Positions 45,066 through 56,844 of a stretch of 64,000 nucleotides of DNA are shown here, piece by piece (within the stretch, counting starts at the first letter, position 1; every line of letters starts with the position of its first letter). The notes under the pieces were generated by a model. It saw nothing but the letters and a program-made list of their open reading frames with translations. It made no database searches and was not told the DNA's origin. Source of the DNA: Acanthosoma haemorrhoidale (lineage: Eukaryota > Arthropoda > Insecta > Hemiptera > Acanthosomatidae); contig OV884009.1 in NCBI GenBank assembly GCA_930367205.1, forward strand, positions 100,027,189 to 100,091,188, written 5' to 3'. The translations under genes and the position numbers were made by a program.

Positions 45066-45162
45066 AGCATAACCTAATTTCTTATAAAAAAAAACTTTAT
45101 TGTGCTAAAATTACAATCTGCCTTACTAGACAATAAGTAATTAAGATAAATGCTCTCATTTC
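45066..45162 (-). mobile_element. Minimal Jockey 3' end inserted in the gypsy relic
   Basis: CTTTATTGTGCTAAAATTAC then AATCTGCCTTACTAGACAAT and AATTAAGATAAATGCTCTCAT is the reverse complement of the last ~90 bp of the Jockey family. TTATAAAAAAAA/TCTATAAAAAAAA flanks may be a target duplication. Confidence 0.75.
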
Positions 45163-45199
45163 TATAAAAAAAAATTTCCGATTACGGAAAAACACTTCG

Positions 45200-45343
45200 C
45201 CAGTTCATAAGGAAATAAATTATTATAATAAATATATACAATAAATTATGGTTTGGTAATGTTATTTATATTTGTTTAAATTAATTTACAATATATATAC
45301 AATAAAGTATAGGGTGATCTATCTTATGTTAGCGGTCGCTACA
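45200..45343 (-). repeat. LTR-like fragment, start of the TGTAGCGAC repeat
   Basis: The minus strand starts TGTAGCGACCGCTAACATAAG and parallels 49116-49260 (TGTAGCGACAGCTAACA, AAATTAATTTAAACAAAT, AATATTACCAAACCA). It lies between the RT and integrase parts of the gypsy relic. Confidence 0.6.
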
Positions 45344-45569
45344 CCATTTGTGGTCAGTGCAAAGCATGTATAAAAAATAAATCAAGAAAAAAATCTAGGA
45401 TTGGCTCATTATCGCACTTAGGCCACATTTAGGCCATCGGATGTTTCGGAGTCTCTCTTTCAACAAAAACAAATACTTACATCTGCTCGTTTGATTGCCA
45501 CTTCACAAAATATGCTTATATTACATCAAGAAGTCAAATCTCTGATGTTTTATAAATTTGACAAAAATG

Positions 45570-46230
45570 GTAGCAAAAGATCATAACATAGGTATAGTTT
45601 TAGCGGACCAATACCCAGGGATAAATTCTAGAGAATTTAAAGAATTCCTAAATAAAGATTTATTTTCACTGCGGTTGACTCACCTTTTTCAAACAGCCTC
45701 AACAAAAGGTTATATCAAACTTTAGTCAATAAAATAACATTCAAAATAAATGAGGATAAAAGAAATACAGCTTGGACAACAATAGCACAGAAATGCACAA
45801 AGCAGAGTACACAGTCAAAAATTCTCCCCAGAATATTTATTAGAAGGTGAAAATATAAATATTTGACCACATGAACTGAAACAACGCCATACGATAACAG
45901 ATTTAGAAAGAGACAGACAATGAGCACTAGAAAATACAAAGCAATCACACGATTATAATTACAAACAATTCAATAAACACAGTAAGGAGAATAAATAATT
46001 GTGAATCGGAATAATGAAGTAGGCGACCTGGTTTATGTAGACAATGGAAACCAATTAAATAGGAAAAAAATGGACGAACTAAGAACGGCAGAATAAGATC
46101 CAAGAACAAATTTTTGGATTCAATAAATCAAATAAACACTGTTCACAAAACAGCAGAATCGAACATTTTCTATATCACGAAACTCACTCCAGTGTTATAT
46201 GCACAACGTTCGCCGGCCACGCTACTTACT
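45570..46230 (+). pseudogene. Gypsy integrase C-terminal half relic
   Basis: DQYPGINSREFKEFLNKDL then SPFSNSLNKRLYQTLVNKI, NEDKRNTAWTTIAQKC, VGDLVYVDNGNQLNRKK and near 46165 a frame ending NIFYITKLTPV. These follow the integrase order D..pg.nS..F..fL, FsnGLnER.nqtLvn.i, W...aq.c, vGd.Vy...gn.LnrkK, h.skLtPv. In the SNSLNKRL block the normal GLNER catalytic Glu is replaced, so it would be inactive even without the frame breaks. Confidence 0.75.
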
Positions 46231-46450
46231 ACTCCTGATCTGGGCGGTGGCAGCACAGCAGGACAGACAACGGAATGTCGTGACGATAGGTTATAGAGAG
46301 AGCGGTGAAGTGTAAAGGGGAATTTAGTGTTTTGTAAAGTTAAAGTGAGGAATTAAAGAGTTATGAAAGAACAATATTATACATAAAAGGGGTTTAAACG
46401 TTGTTTCTTTTGTTTACAGAGAAACGCAATTGAGTCTTTGTTCATAGGAA
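46193..46450 (+). repeat. LTR of the gypsy relic (approximate limits)
   Basis: Shares ATGTCGTGACGA, GGTTATAGAGAGAGCGGTGA, GTAAAGTTAAAGTGAGGAAT and AGAAACGCAATTGAGTCTTT with 60870-61000, where a gag relic follows. Located just after the integrase end, so it is the 3' LTR here. The TG start at 46193 is a guess. Confidence 0.6.
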
Positions 46451-48049
46451 AAACATTATCTAAATCAACGGATTATCCAGACAGATAAAATCATATTATA
46501 TATATATATATATTTGTTTCATGTTAGACTCAGTAAATTAAGACTATTCTTCTTATGTTGCGTTTATGACGGGTCTTGCCGACAGGGACCGAGAAAAAGG
46601 GTACCTGGAAGGGTGATTTCAATAAACAGGAGGCAGGAGAAAATAATTGGATAATAGTTTTAGTTATTGTTTAACCAATAGCATACAGGACGAAACATGG
46701 GAAACAAAGTCCTTTATTGAAAATAAAATAAGTCACTTACCTTCAAACATTGTTTTTGCTTTTTATCAAAGAATGAACTTTTTATCGTGCGCTTATCTTT
46801 TATTGACTTTTATATTGAGTTTTTTTTAATTAGGGGCCGTAATAGTTTTTAGAACTTTTCCACCGAATAAAACATCCTTTATAATATAAATAAGTCATAT
46901 AAATTATGAACTGAATTGTATTTTTTAAATGAACAAAATGATGAACGTAGAAAATATTGAGAGGTGTTGGCCTTGCTCGGTGTTTCTTAAAACTTATTAA
47001 ATTATTCAAATTTCTTTTATTTGTTAGCACCTTTGAAATTATTCTAGCATTACTGTATTTTATGTTTGCTTAATCATGGAGAAAATTTAGAACTTTAAAT
47101 AGGTTTTGTGCTGGTACTAGATAAATCTTGAAAGTTAACGAAATGGACATTTTTCATACCGTCTATAAATGTATTTTAATGAGAAAATAATACGCATACT
47201 GTAGCTTTAACCTTTCAAGCTAGTTGAATCATGTTGTAGACAGCTTTTGTGAACGAACAAACATACGAGTTGTTCACCCGTCCATGATTGAAAGTAGAAC
47301 CTCTCCCTTTAAGTTCAGCAAAAAAAGAATGAAGGATGTAAAACCTATAAGGAATTAAGAGATTTTGTGTGGGGGGGCAGTAGGCGACAACAAGTCCCCC
47401 CCCTGGTTCGCAGTGCGGCATGACAGGAGACAGACCGGCATTAGCAGTCCTGGCTCCCACCATCTACGATCGGGTCAGCAATTCTCTTAGGTCTTTTGTT
47501 CTTTTTACTGACCATTTATATTTTATATTCCCGAGGGGAACATTTTGTCATGAATTTATACAACGAGGGTAGGTCAGTAATTCCATTCTTCTAGATAATA
47601 AGAGCTGGAAAACCCCCTGCAATAAAAATCACTAGCGTAAAGTCTGTAATAAAACGTTTATGTCAATCGTAAAAGCTTGAGTGTGCCAATGCAAGTCACC
47701 TGTCAATTCTCGACCACTACAAATGGAAATGAGCACATACATGTATGTATGTAGATCCGAGAATGTGTGAGCTTTTATCAGGTTAACCTGATGTTTTTCC
47801 GACCAACATTTAGAAATTATTTATATCAATTATAAAATACATTGTGAGCTAAACGTACAGGACTCATCAAACCGTGTTGGATTAATTCTTCCCTTCACAT
47901 TCGTGAATCCACACTCATTCGAGTGAGGATTGTTATTGCCAAAGTTATGAGGGAGCTAGCTTACTAATGTACAGGGTAGCCAAGGGGTCACCAATGTAAA
48001 CTTGGCCCAGTGTCCACGCTAATATTGATATGTTTTAATTTTTTTTATC
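46451..48049. other. No gene recognised
   Basis: Contains a short (TA)n at 46496-46513 and several unrecognised frames; a G-rich patch at 47370-47405 lies in an 82-codon minus frame that matches nothing known to me. Confidence 0.4.
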
Positions 48050-48720
48050 AACAACAATCTTTATTGCGATAAAGGTTAAATCTGCCTTATTGTAATTGCA
48101 ATATAAAGGTAATTGTGATAAATTTTCTCATTCAAACCATATTTACAATTCTTCATTCGCTCGCTCATTCTTACAGTATTTACAAACAGCCAAGAGACCT
48201 CCCAAATCCACATCGTTGTCACCTTCCTCGCATGTGAAGTGTGGCGTGTGAAGTACTGTTTGTGAGGAAGTGTGGTATTGGGAATCTCTTCTGTCTGTTA
48301 AGAAGTGGTATCGGTGGTAAGACCTCCATTGAGCTAACTGCAGAAGAACTTTGTTGTGCATGTCTGTTAGAACTCTCGTTCGTTTGATTGGCAATGGAGT
48401 AGGTGTCGCCCCGAGAGATCTTGACCGTTTTATACTTTGAGAAGACATCAGTTGTTAATAGAATCGCACGTTGCCCTATCAACAAATATTTATAATTATT
48501 GAAAATTATTACTATTAAAAAAAAATGTGTGGGTCAGAAGTCTCCAAATGCCTATGGCCCTGTTTTATCGGGGGTCCGAAAGAGCCACATACAAAGCCTA
48601 CATTGTCGATACTAGTTAAGTAATTATTATCGCACCTATGCCTTCATTAAAATTCATTTTTTTGATAACGAATTTTCAGCCAAAGAAGGAAACTTAACTC
48701 GCGCCAGTCTACGCAATTGC
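48050..48720 (-). mobile_element. Jockey deletion derivative: 5' UTR and ORF1 start fused to the 3' UTR
   Basis: On the plus strand 48055-48238 is the reverse-complemented 3' end and UTR (CAATCTTTATTGCGATAAAG, ACAGTATTTACAAACAGCC, CCACATCGTTGTCACC). At about 48240 it jumps to ORF1: the minus frame MSSQSIKRSRSLGATPTPLP then IKRTRVLTDMHNKVLLQ and FLTDRRD, homologous to 18855-19079. The 5' leader follows, sharing CCCTGTTTTATCGGGGGTCC with 19213-19232. Everything between ORF1 codon ~60 and the 3' UTR is deleted. This gives a compact element with both LINE ends. Confidence 0.75.
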
Positions 48721-49115
48721 CAGCACACGTGTATGCATGCTAATTTGTGAAGCAATGGCGCAATATTAAATTAACGATATAACAATAACACATAGTTAGA
48801 CAGTGTAACATTTATTCACTTACGTTACCATCTCAGGATCTGTTGTAATGTTCTACCTGTGGTAATCAATGGATATAAGCAGGTTTAAGAAGCTTGTAGT
48901 TAACATTAAGGAGAACAAGTCGCTTCTGATTTCTGGTATTGACAGAATATATATGTAGCTTAAACAACTTGCCGACTTAAAACGGCACACGAAGCCTAAA
49001 GTAGATGCAAAGAATGAATACATACGGTGACTCTTAAGGTTTTACGGTGTAAAAATTTCCAAAGAATGGGTACTGGAAAATATGGTATCATCCGACGAAA
49101 AGACGTTTCTCACCA
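48721..49115. other. No feature recognised
   Basis: AT-rich spacer. Confidence 0.4.
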
Positions 49116-50120
49116 TGTAGCGACAGCTAACAACTTTGCATAAGATAAACCACCCTCTACTTTGTTGTATATATTGTAAATCGGTTATTATATGTTCTAA
49201 ATTAATTTAAACAAATGTAAATAATATTACCAAACCACAGATCATATTAGTGTAAATATTGTAAACAAAAAATGACGTAGCTGCAGACAAGTTCAGAGGC
49301 AACCAGCGGTCCTTAAGTCGTGTAGCCAGCCCTGGTACCCTGGGCAGCGGTCAGGACCCTTCCATGCGAAATAAAACCTCGCCTCATTGGCTGTTGTGCG
49401 ATTGGCCAAAATAAGACCCCAGCTCATTGGCTACTTTGGGCTATTTATACCCCCTAGTTTTAGCCGACTATTCAGATTTATTTTGTAAGTTAATTTTAAG
49501 TTAGATCAAAAAGGTGATCCCCATCTTTATTAGAGTCTGTTCAGTCCATTACTGAATAATGTACATCACTATACTTTGTACAATTGAGATCATTATTATA
49601 ACTTGTATAAAATGTAGCCAAGCTACAGAAAATACAATGAAACAATTGTAAATAGATTCACCTAAGATTCTATAATTGTATAATTATCTGTCAATTTAAA
49701 GGGGCTATTCATTTCAAGCTACCTCTGGACTGGTACTTGCAGCTATCACTATGTTTTAGTCCGGCGTTGTCTGACCCCGCACCTTGCTAGTGGAATTATC
49801 TGCCTTTGTCTCGCTAAAAGTAGCACCTCCTTGGAAGAGGTCTCTTCCATGTGGACGACGGTCTCTGAGGCCCTACAAGCTTTACCTAGTTGTGTCTCCC
49901 CCAGCGATCCAGTCTGCCTCTCTCCGGTTCACACTCGCCTTTGGGATCCGGACGGTTTTTGCCTACGCTAAGACACCGAGTTTGAATTCGTGGTCTTTCC
50001 AAGACCACATAAACTACCTATAATACTTACCCTGTACCTCTTCTCCTGAACATAGTGCACTGTCGGGGCACACCTTCTAAGATCTTATGGAGTCAGATCA
50101 ATACGAATAAAGCTGGCCGC
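49116..50120 (+). repeat. LTR-like dispersed repeat with promoter-like block
   Basis: Starts TGTAGCGACAGC and contains CTCATTGGCTACTTT, TATA-like GGGCTATTTATACC (about 49439-49452), an R-like block (ATCAAAAAGGTGATCCCC) shared with 55515-55745, and CTTCTCCTGAACA shared with 43108-43120. AATAAA follows at about 50110. The right limit is uncertain (50052 or beyond 50114). No pol gene flanks it, so it is a solo LTR or another repeat type. Confidence 0.5.
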
Positions 50121-51189
50121 CGACTAAGCCGCCAGAAAATGTCAAAGACAGTTCCACCCATTTTATCTCTTTCTTGACGCCCGTCGAAGAGACCCTAGCC
50201 CGTGACGGGTGACCTGACACACCGTAAACCCACTCTTGCTTCTAAAATAAAGTACCGTAAACTTTAATCTGCCTACAGATACTCCCAAAAAACTGAAACT
50301 GTTATGTTTTCACTTATATTACTGCCTGGTTGTATGTTCAAGTATTTTTGAGTCCCCTGATCTACCTAGAAGCATAAAATTTGACATGGAAGTCCCAGTC
50401 GATGTTCCGACTACATGAAAAACTACCGTAACCCCATAAAACCTGACTAAGGGTCGTAAATTACTCATTTGATTGAAACTATGTAATTTTTGTTTAGACA
50501 TTAGAGGAATAAGATACAAAAAATCATTAACACAGTCGTTAAAGGTGTTTTCAGAGGTAAACACTTACTTGATTGATGCATCACACTTAATTGGAATATT
50601 TTCGTATGCATGATATACACTTATTATTCTAAATCTATTCAAATTAGAAATAACAAATGCAACTAATTAAAGCCCCAAAAATTGAGAGAAATGTTATGGA
50701 AACATTAATTGCTCACGAGTTTTTTTTTTCTTTTTAATCTAAGAAGTTATAAGCTAAATGAATCCGACAACAGAATCGCAGTTCCTGCTGAAAATTATGC
50801 TCTTGAAAGTTGTAGCAAGTGGCTATGCAGAAAGTTCTATTTCGAAAGTTTTGTGGGGTGGGGAAGGATTCATAATACCCCTCAAAGTTTTCAGTTTTAT
50901 AAATTCGATATGAACTTATAGTGCTCTCAAGATTTTCTTCGGCACAACAGCCTGTTCGTTAACTGCTAAAGTTTCATATAAAATGGAACTGTTTGAAACA
51001 TAAAACAACACATTTTCAGTTTTAATGGTACAGTTTAAAACATTTATCCCCCCCCCCCCCAAAAAAAAATAATACACAAAGTAAGGCTATTTTTGTGACT
51101 TCTGTTTTTGTGTTACGCAAATTTGGTATTAAAAAATACAGTATGAAAAAACATTTTTCCTGACTAATTATCAATTTTCGTTACAGAAT
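50121..51189. other. No gene recognised
   Basis: Includes a C-run at 51049-51060; short frames at 50319-50564 (minus) and 50709-50921 (plus) are unrecognised. Confidence 0.45.
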
Positions 51190-51310
51190 AGATCCCAATA
51201 TTATTAATACTGTTATCCAAAAAAATATATATATTTCAGGATCGGGATTAAAACCGGGACCTCCTTAATATACAGCCATGTGCTCAATTAACAAGTTAAG
51301 GTCGACGCTT
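51190..51310 (-). mobile_element. tRNA-derived SINE copy, diverged
   Basis: On the minus strand: a weak A-box region (TTAACTTGTTAATTGAGCAC), GGCTGTATATTAAGGAGGTC and a B box (CCGGTTTTAATCCCG), then a tail TTTTTTTGGATAACAGTATT and AATAATATTGGGATC parallel to the tail at 4805-4860. Confidence 0.5.
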
Positions 51311-54300
51311 AGGAAACCGGGAATTAAACTTGATTTTTTATATTATTATTTATCTGTATTGTTAATAAACATAGAGGGTTTTGTAACATAGTAGATGCGT
51401 GGTCAAGGAAAGCCAGGAGCACTACCTCGTCTTATATTTGTGGGAAAGGGAATGCTCATTACGAACTGTCATAGATGAGTTTTGTGATGTTAAATTGCTA
51501 TTTTGAATGCTATACTTTATAAGTCATAATTATAACTACTTTTAAGTCTGTCAGATGATTGAATGGCAATGTATGAGTAAACAGTGAGATCATAAAAGTT
51601 AACAGTCGCTTTAAATTTTGTTTAGTGGCAATGCACTATGATACTAAATGTTTATTTATATGTATACAGTTTAGTGATTGTGGGTGAATTCCAAATGTAT
51701 TATTGTTAACAGTTTTTTTATTATATTAGATAAAACGTTAAACGTCATACTAAATGAACACCAAACAATGGAATTGTGGTGGATATATATGGCTGTATGC
51801 AAAATATTCTTGTTCTATTAATTATATTCTTGATATCTTTATATTTTTCCTTAGCAGTTGTTATATGATTATTAGTGGATTAGATATGTGTTTAATATTG
51901 TGTTTAGATATAGTAGTGGTTAATGCATATTTTGTTTGTTCAAATAAAAATTGTTTTTGAACTGAGATGCAATTAATATTTGCCCTCTTGTATTTCTAAT
52001 TTGTTATAATATTGTAGTGATATTTTGGGTTAATAAAATAATAAATATATAAATAATTAAGTTCATAATATTCCATTGTAGTATATAATACTGGACATAT
52101 ATAGGAGGCCATGACAATATAATATACAATGTATGTGGGTTCTAGACAATTCTAGTTAGTGGTGGTGGTGGTTGGTTTGTAGATAGAGCCACATTGGGAT
52201 GGTCAGTTTAAGTGTGTTTGGATTGAGTATAGAGAGACATTGTTAGTAATATAACCTATCAATTATTAAGTGACCTTTAACAGTTACAACAAAACATAAC
52301 AAGTTAAGCGAGCCACCGCCAATGAATTTCTTAATCCACGTGGCACGGAAACAAATTATCTCCATCGAATACAACGTTGTAACTATTTCTAGCTCTTTAT
52401 TTATTTATATACTTTCATATTTTATTTATATACTTAATTCATTTTATATTCAAGTTTTTCAATTGGAAGGTAGGAACCTACCGGAGATTTTAAGCTTCAA
52501 ATTAATAAATAAATTTATTTTTGTCAAAAGTGCATTATTTCTTATTTAATAAGATCTGCTATTTTAAGGATTCGTAAAACATATCTTTATGTTAGCACAA
52601 TTTTATTTCCAAGTCTCAATTCAAATCAAAAAGGTGGAAACAAGTAAAATCAGTTCAATACACTTAAATTGGATATTAGTTTCCTTATAAAGCAAATAAT
52701 AACTGTGCCTAAATGTATGCGGAGGTTGACGCCATGAATATATATATTTTCCAATAGTTTATTTGAATTTTGAATCCAACTTTCTTGATTCTATTGCAAA
52801 TTGGAAACCATTTATTGTACATATCTTACTTATTCACTCACCTTGCTACAATATAGTGGCCTGGTTTGTTCATTTCAGAATAAAACTTCATTATTATTGG
52901 TATTCTATTAAATAATCATTTGTTTTCCGATTGTTAGGTGTTTATCATCTATTTATGAGACATTATATTATTTCCAAATTTAAGGGAGACCGGGGCTAGT
53001 TGGCATTCAGCTTCTAAATTTCGCCACAGAGGCGTCAGAGCGATGTCGTCTGGATGTTGTCAGAAGAACATTGCGTTCCATCACCCACCACTGCTTCAAT
53101 TTGATTGAAGTGACTAGTTTTTTGTGATTGAGTGTGATGTGCGATAATATTGTTTCCATTTTGTGAAAAGGTGGGGAGGCCATATTGTTTTCAAAACGCT
53201 GTCGGGTCAATGGGCCTTTGAGAAAATCCGTTTTTTTGGGCAGAGAATACATTTCCTAAATAATGGTTCCTGTATAATCGATAGCCGAGGAGTATTATAG
53301 AAAAAATATAAAACCTGAATCTATGCCAACAAACCGCAACGTCTATGAAACGTATGTTTCTTCTGTTTTTCACTAATAGTTTACTATTCGTCTAATGACT
53401 ATTAAGTGTTTTTTACAGTATATTGTTTAGTAATTATTTGTCCATTGCATTGTTAAGTTTATTTCTTCCGTTAACCGAATTGTTTCCACTATTTTTATCC
53501 TGCTTATTAATCATTTGTGTTGTAATCCGGAGGGGGTCCTAGCAACGGAACGTGAGCATTCACTTAGATGTAACCTATAGTTGTATTTATGTATTCTATT
53601 TGTGCTATGTAATAGCGTTATGTAAACAATAAAGTGAAGTGATGTTCTTGTAAATCGACATGTTCAAATAGACCCGTATCCTTGAGAACCTTAAAGATAC
53701 AGCAATTTGTCTACTGAATTATTAAATGTTTATTAGGTTTTTGTTTACTACTTATTACTTGGTCGTCTGATAAATATCAGGCACTCTTTATTAAGTTAGC
53801 TGTATTGATTATTTTACTATTCTCTATTAAGTATTATTCAACTCTGGTCCACTAATTACTTATTATATTTACCTTGCAGTGAATGCATCGATACTCTCAT
53901 ATGGTTTAAGATGGTGTAGATCGAGATTCATTTTCACTCCAGCCTCGAGGACTTAAGAGACGGTTAGTGGTGCAACTCCTCAGTGAAGATTAGGGTGGTT
54001 GAGGTTAGGGACTTGGAGGTGAAATAGAGCACCACTCCATGATCCGTGTAATGCGGTGGTCAATGCTCGCAGAATCCTCTCACTTCCCTCCCAACTCCCA
54101 TACTGCTTCTTATTTACATTTAAATCAAGTTAATCACTTGGATTTTTAAAACAATCTCACTTCCTGATCATTTAACATCAACATTAATGAGATCAAGGTT
54201 CTGAATAAGAATGTATGATTAATAGTGTCATAAAAACTGAGGTAACCCTAACCAAATTAGCCTAGCCAATACTAAATCTCTTCAGTAACCCTTTCATAAC

Positions 54301-54660
54301 CACCAGAAAAAAATCCCAATTGCGAAATCTTTGGAAGGAAACCACGATATATACTTTAGTTTTACATTTTTCGATGAGTTAGTTTTCAACAATTATATTT
54401 CTAAAGCTCAATAACTCTTAAAAGAAACTTTATTTGGTATAAAACACAAATGTACAATTGTATATAGTTACAGGCTAAGAGCTCACTGGGGAATGAGGGC
54501 CCTACGGAACCAACAATCTGTCTTATGCTTAAGGGGTATTTATCTGTGTGGAAAAAGCTGTAGTAGGGGTAGCAGGATGGTGGTAACAGTAGAGATAAGG
54601 GCGCATATGGAAAAGGTCGTGGGAACCAATTATTTAGAATAGAGGTCTGGGAAGGGAAGA
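51311..54660. other. AT-rich non-coding DNA
   Basis: No confident gene. TGTAATCCGGAGGGGGTCCT at 53521 with AATAAAG at about 53627 looks like an LTR start and polyadenylation site, but no partner LTR was found. GGGAGACCGGGGCTAGTTGG at 52984 resembles a TE edge, also without a partner. Confidence 0.4.
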
Positions 54661-54769
54661 TAAGTTACTAATAGGATAAGATAAGATAAGTTACTAATAG
54701 GATAAGATAAGATAAGTTACTAATAGGATAAGATAAGATACGTTACTAATAGGATATGATAAGATAATT
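54661..54769 (+). repeat. 26-bp minisatellite, about 4.2 copies
   Basis: Unit TAAGTTACTAATAGGATAAG plus ATAAGA, the fourth copy with substitutions. Nested GATAA motifs repeat within the unit. Confidence 0.95.
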
Positions 54770-55514
54770 TTAACAGGGCTGATTATTGTAAGTTATGAGA
54801 CACAGTCCTTAGGATAAACATACCATTTGTTAAGATAAGATATATATGTGAATAACCTAAATTTTATTAATTAAAAAATAATGTTTTGTAGTATTGCATT
54901 AGTGTGTTCATAACCGGAAACCCTTGCCTGCCTGCGCTGGTCTTTGTGAACACTATATTCAAGATAGAGAGAGACATAAAATTTTAAATAGAGTTCCCGT
55001 TTGATATTGACTAGACATGAAAATATAGAGATCTCGACAAAACATAATTAAAGGTAATTAATTAATATCTTGGCGTTAAAAATATGTATGTTTTCAGTAA
55101 TTTTAAATTTGGTATCAAATTTAAGATTTCGACATTTTTATTAACAGTATGTAATTTTGTTCTGTTTTTAACATTTAACTGGAATTACTTTCATTGCCAT
55201 TCGTGATTGTTACTTTAAGTCAATTACTGCTTTTTTAGACATGATTTTTTTTTACAGTAGTTCCGTTTTAGTTTAATGTTTTTATGATGCCAAAAATAAA
55301 ACGAATGGCATAGAGAGTAATGAAAGGTCATTAATCGATTTCTTAGTGATAGAAAAAAACATGTCTTAAAGGTTTGGATTAATAATAATATGTCATAAAA
55401 ATTCACAAGCTCATTTTCACACTCTCACAGAAATGTTTTTTTTGCATAGAAGTTCTACATAAAAGCACAAATATTATAAAATCTATAGCAATTAGGTTAA
55501 GAATTAGTATGTAA
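54770..55514. other. AT-rich non-coding DNA
   Basis: No feature recognised. Confidence 0.5.
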
Positions 55515-55745
55515 GTTAGTTTTAAGGTTGATCAAAAAGGTGAGCCCCATCACCTTTATTAGTCAGTTTAGTCCAGTCACGTATAATGTATATCATTATA
55601 CTTGTTTATTCATTGTATAATTTTTATAAAATAACAAAACCCGTATATAATGTAGCGATGCTACAGGAAATACAAAAATAATTTGTAAATAGATTCGCCT
55701 TAGGAATTATATATAAGTATCTGTAAATTTAAAGGGGATAGGAAA
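55515..55745 (+). repeat. Fragment of the LTR-like repeat
   Basis: TTGATCAAAAAGGTGAGCCC, CCTTTATTAGTCAGTTTAGTC, ATGTAGCGATGCTACAGG and AATTTAAAGGGG occur in the same order at 49501-49705. Confidence 0.6.
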
Positions 55746-55923
55746 GAGGGGGGTCTAAAGCAACCCCGTGCAAAATAATGTAAGGTCATTAATTATTCAA
55801 ATAATAGCCATTTTTTTCATTTGCAAATAAATACAATTTGTCCTAAAAATGTGATGGATAATTGTGATAAATGATATAATTTATGCCATATTTACACAGT
55901 GTGATCCATATTAGAATGGGTTA

Positions 55924-56235
55924 TTAAGTATATGAAGACTTCGGTGAACTATTTTTACAAAAAGTCTCCTTATAACTCATTCTCCGAGTCATAATGATAC
56001 CCTTAATTATCTCATGCATCACAGTTGACTTCACATTTTTTACGACCGCTGTCGTAGAGCCAACATACATGTTATTTAAACTCTCAAATGACGACTCAAA
56101 GAGTAGTTTGAAAGAGTGGAAAATTAAAAGGCCGTTTGATTTATACAGACTGCCTTTAGCCGTTTGTTTTTTGGCTAGCTTGGGATTTGCCCGAGCCACC
56201 GCCTCATAAAGCCGACCCCAATCACCCCTTGTACA
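55924..56235 (-). CDS. Unrecognised open frame upstream of a (CT)n tract
   Basis: A minus frame is open from about 56235 to 55924; the first ATG at 56199 gives 91 codons. The upstream part reads RGDWGRLYEAVARANPKLA, then KKQTAKGSLYKSNGLLIFH and SSFESLNNMYVGSTTAVV. Composition is protein-like, but I recognise no family and there is no clear splice site. The frame ends in AT-rich DNA. It may be a decayed TE gene or a host exon; it lies about 440 bp from the better exon candidate at 56677-56813 on the same strand, which makes a shared gene conceivable. Confidence 0.25.
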   Translation of the reverse strand, partial: CTRGDWGRLYEAVARANPKLAKKQTAKGSLYKSNGLLIFHSFKLLFESSFESLNNMYVGSTTAVVKNVKSTVMHEIIKGIIMTRRMSYKETFCKNSSPKSSYT

Positions 56236-56270
56236 AGTGCGAGGCTTTATCGCCCGCCACTATTTCCCAC

Positions 56271-56503
<233 letters not shown>

Positions 56504-56676
56504 GTAATGAACCAGCCGCCGTCCTCCCAAAACATCCAACACCACAGCGCTAGTGTTTTCTCGCTTCTCTACGAGGTAAACCATAAAACTTCAGCGTAGC
56601 GTAACTTTCTTAACTACTACAGTACTGGCATATCCTGTCCTTACAGGCAGAACATTTCACAAATTAATATACTTAC

Positions 56677-56813
56677 GGTGGCATGTAAAGCACCTATTGC
56701 ACTCGCTAATCCTCTTGTGCTCACATTGGAATCCTGGCTTGCATTCGCCAATAATTCATTCTCATTAAAAACTGACGGGTCACCTCGAGTCTTGAACACG
56801 TCTACTCCCAGTA
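56677..56813 (-). CDS. Candidate internal host exon, 137 bp
   Basis: The minus strand shows an acceptor-like AATACCAG before 56813 and a consensus donor ACC/GTAAGT at 56671-56676. The enclosed open frame reads LGVDVFKTRGDPSVFNENEL, then LANASQDSNVSTRGLASAIG and ALHAT. It is balanced in composition and contains motifs quite unlike the surrounding AT-rich DNA. STRGLASAIGAL is faintly like the S.rgLA..y..l segment of beta-lactamase-like serine hydrolases, but I would not assign the family. No TE motif is visible. Neighbouring exons are not identified. The polypyrimidine tract before the acceptor is weak. Confidence 0.4.
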
Positions 56814-56844
56814 CTGGTATTCTAAATAATACTTTGGGAATCAA

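Larger units (their letters stand above)
43990..46450 (+). mobile_element. Ty3/gypsy element relic: protease end, RT, integrase end, LTR
   Basis: In order: the end of an aspartic protease (VEDKDFNYEFLIGLYKII, about 44120-44190), an RT N-terminus, a gap holding other repeats, an integrase C-terminal half, and an LTR related to 60850-61015. Order and spacing match one pol gene reduced by deletions and insertions. gag and the 5' LTR are missing. Confidence 0.75.

Noticed and set aside
47215..47463. 82-codon minus-strand frame as a gene
   Set aside because: A G/C homopolymer drives part of it; no motif or splice support.
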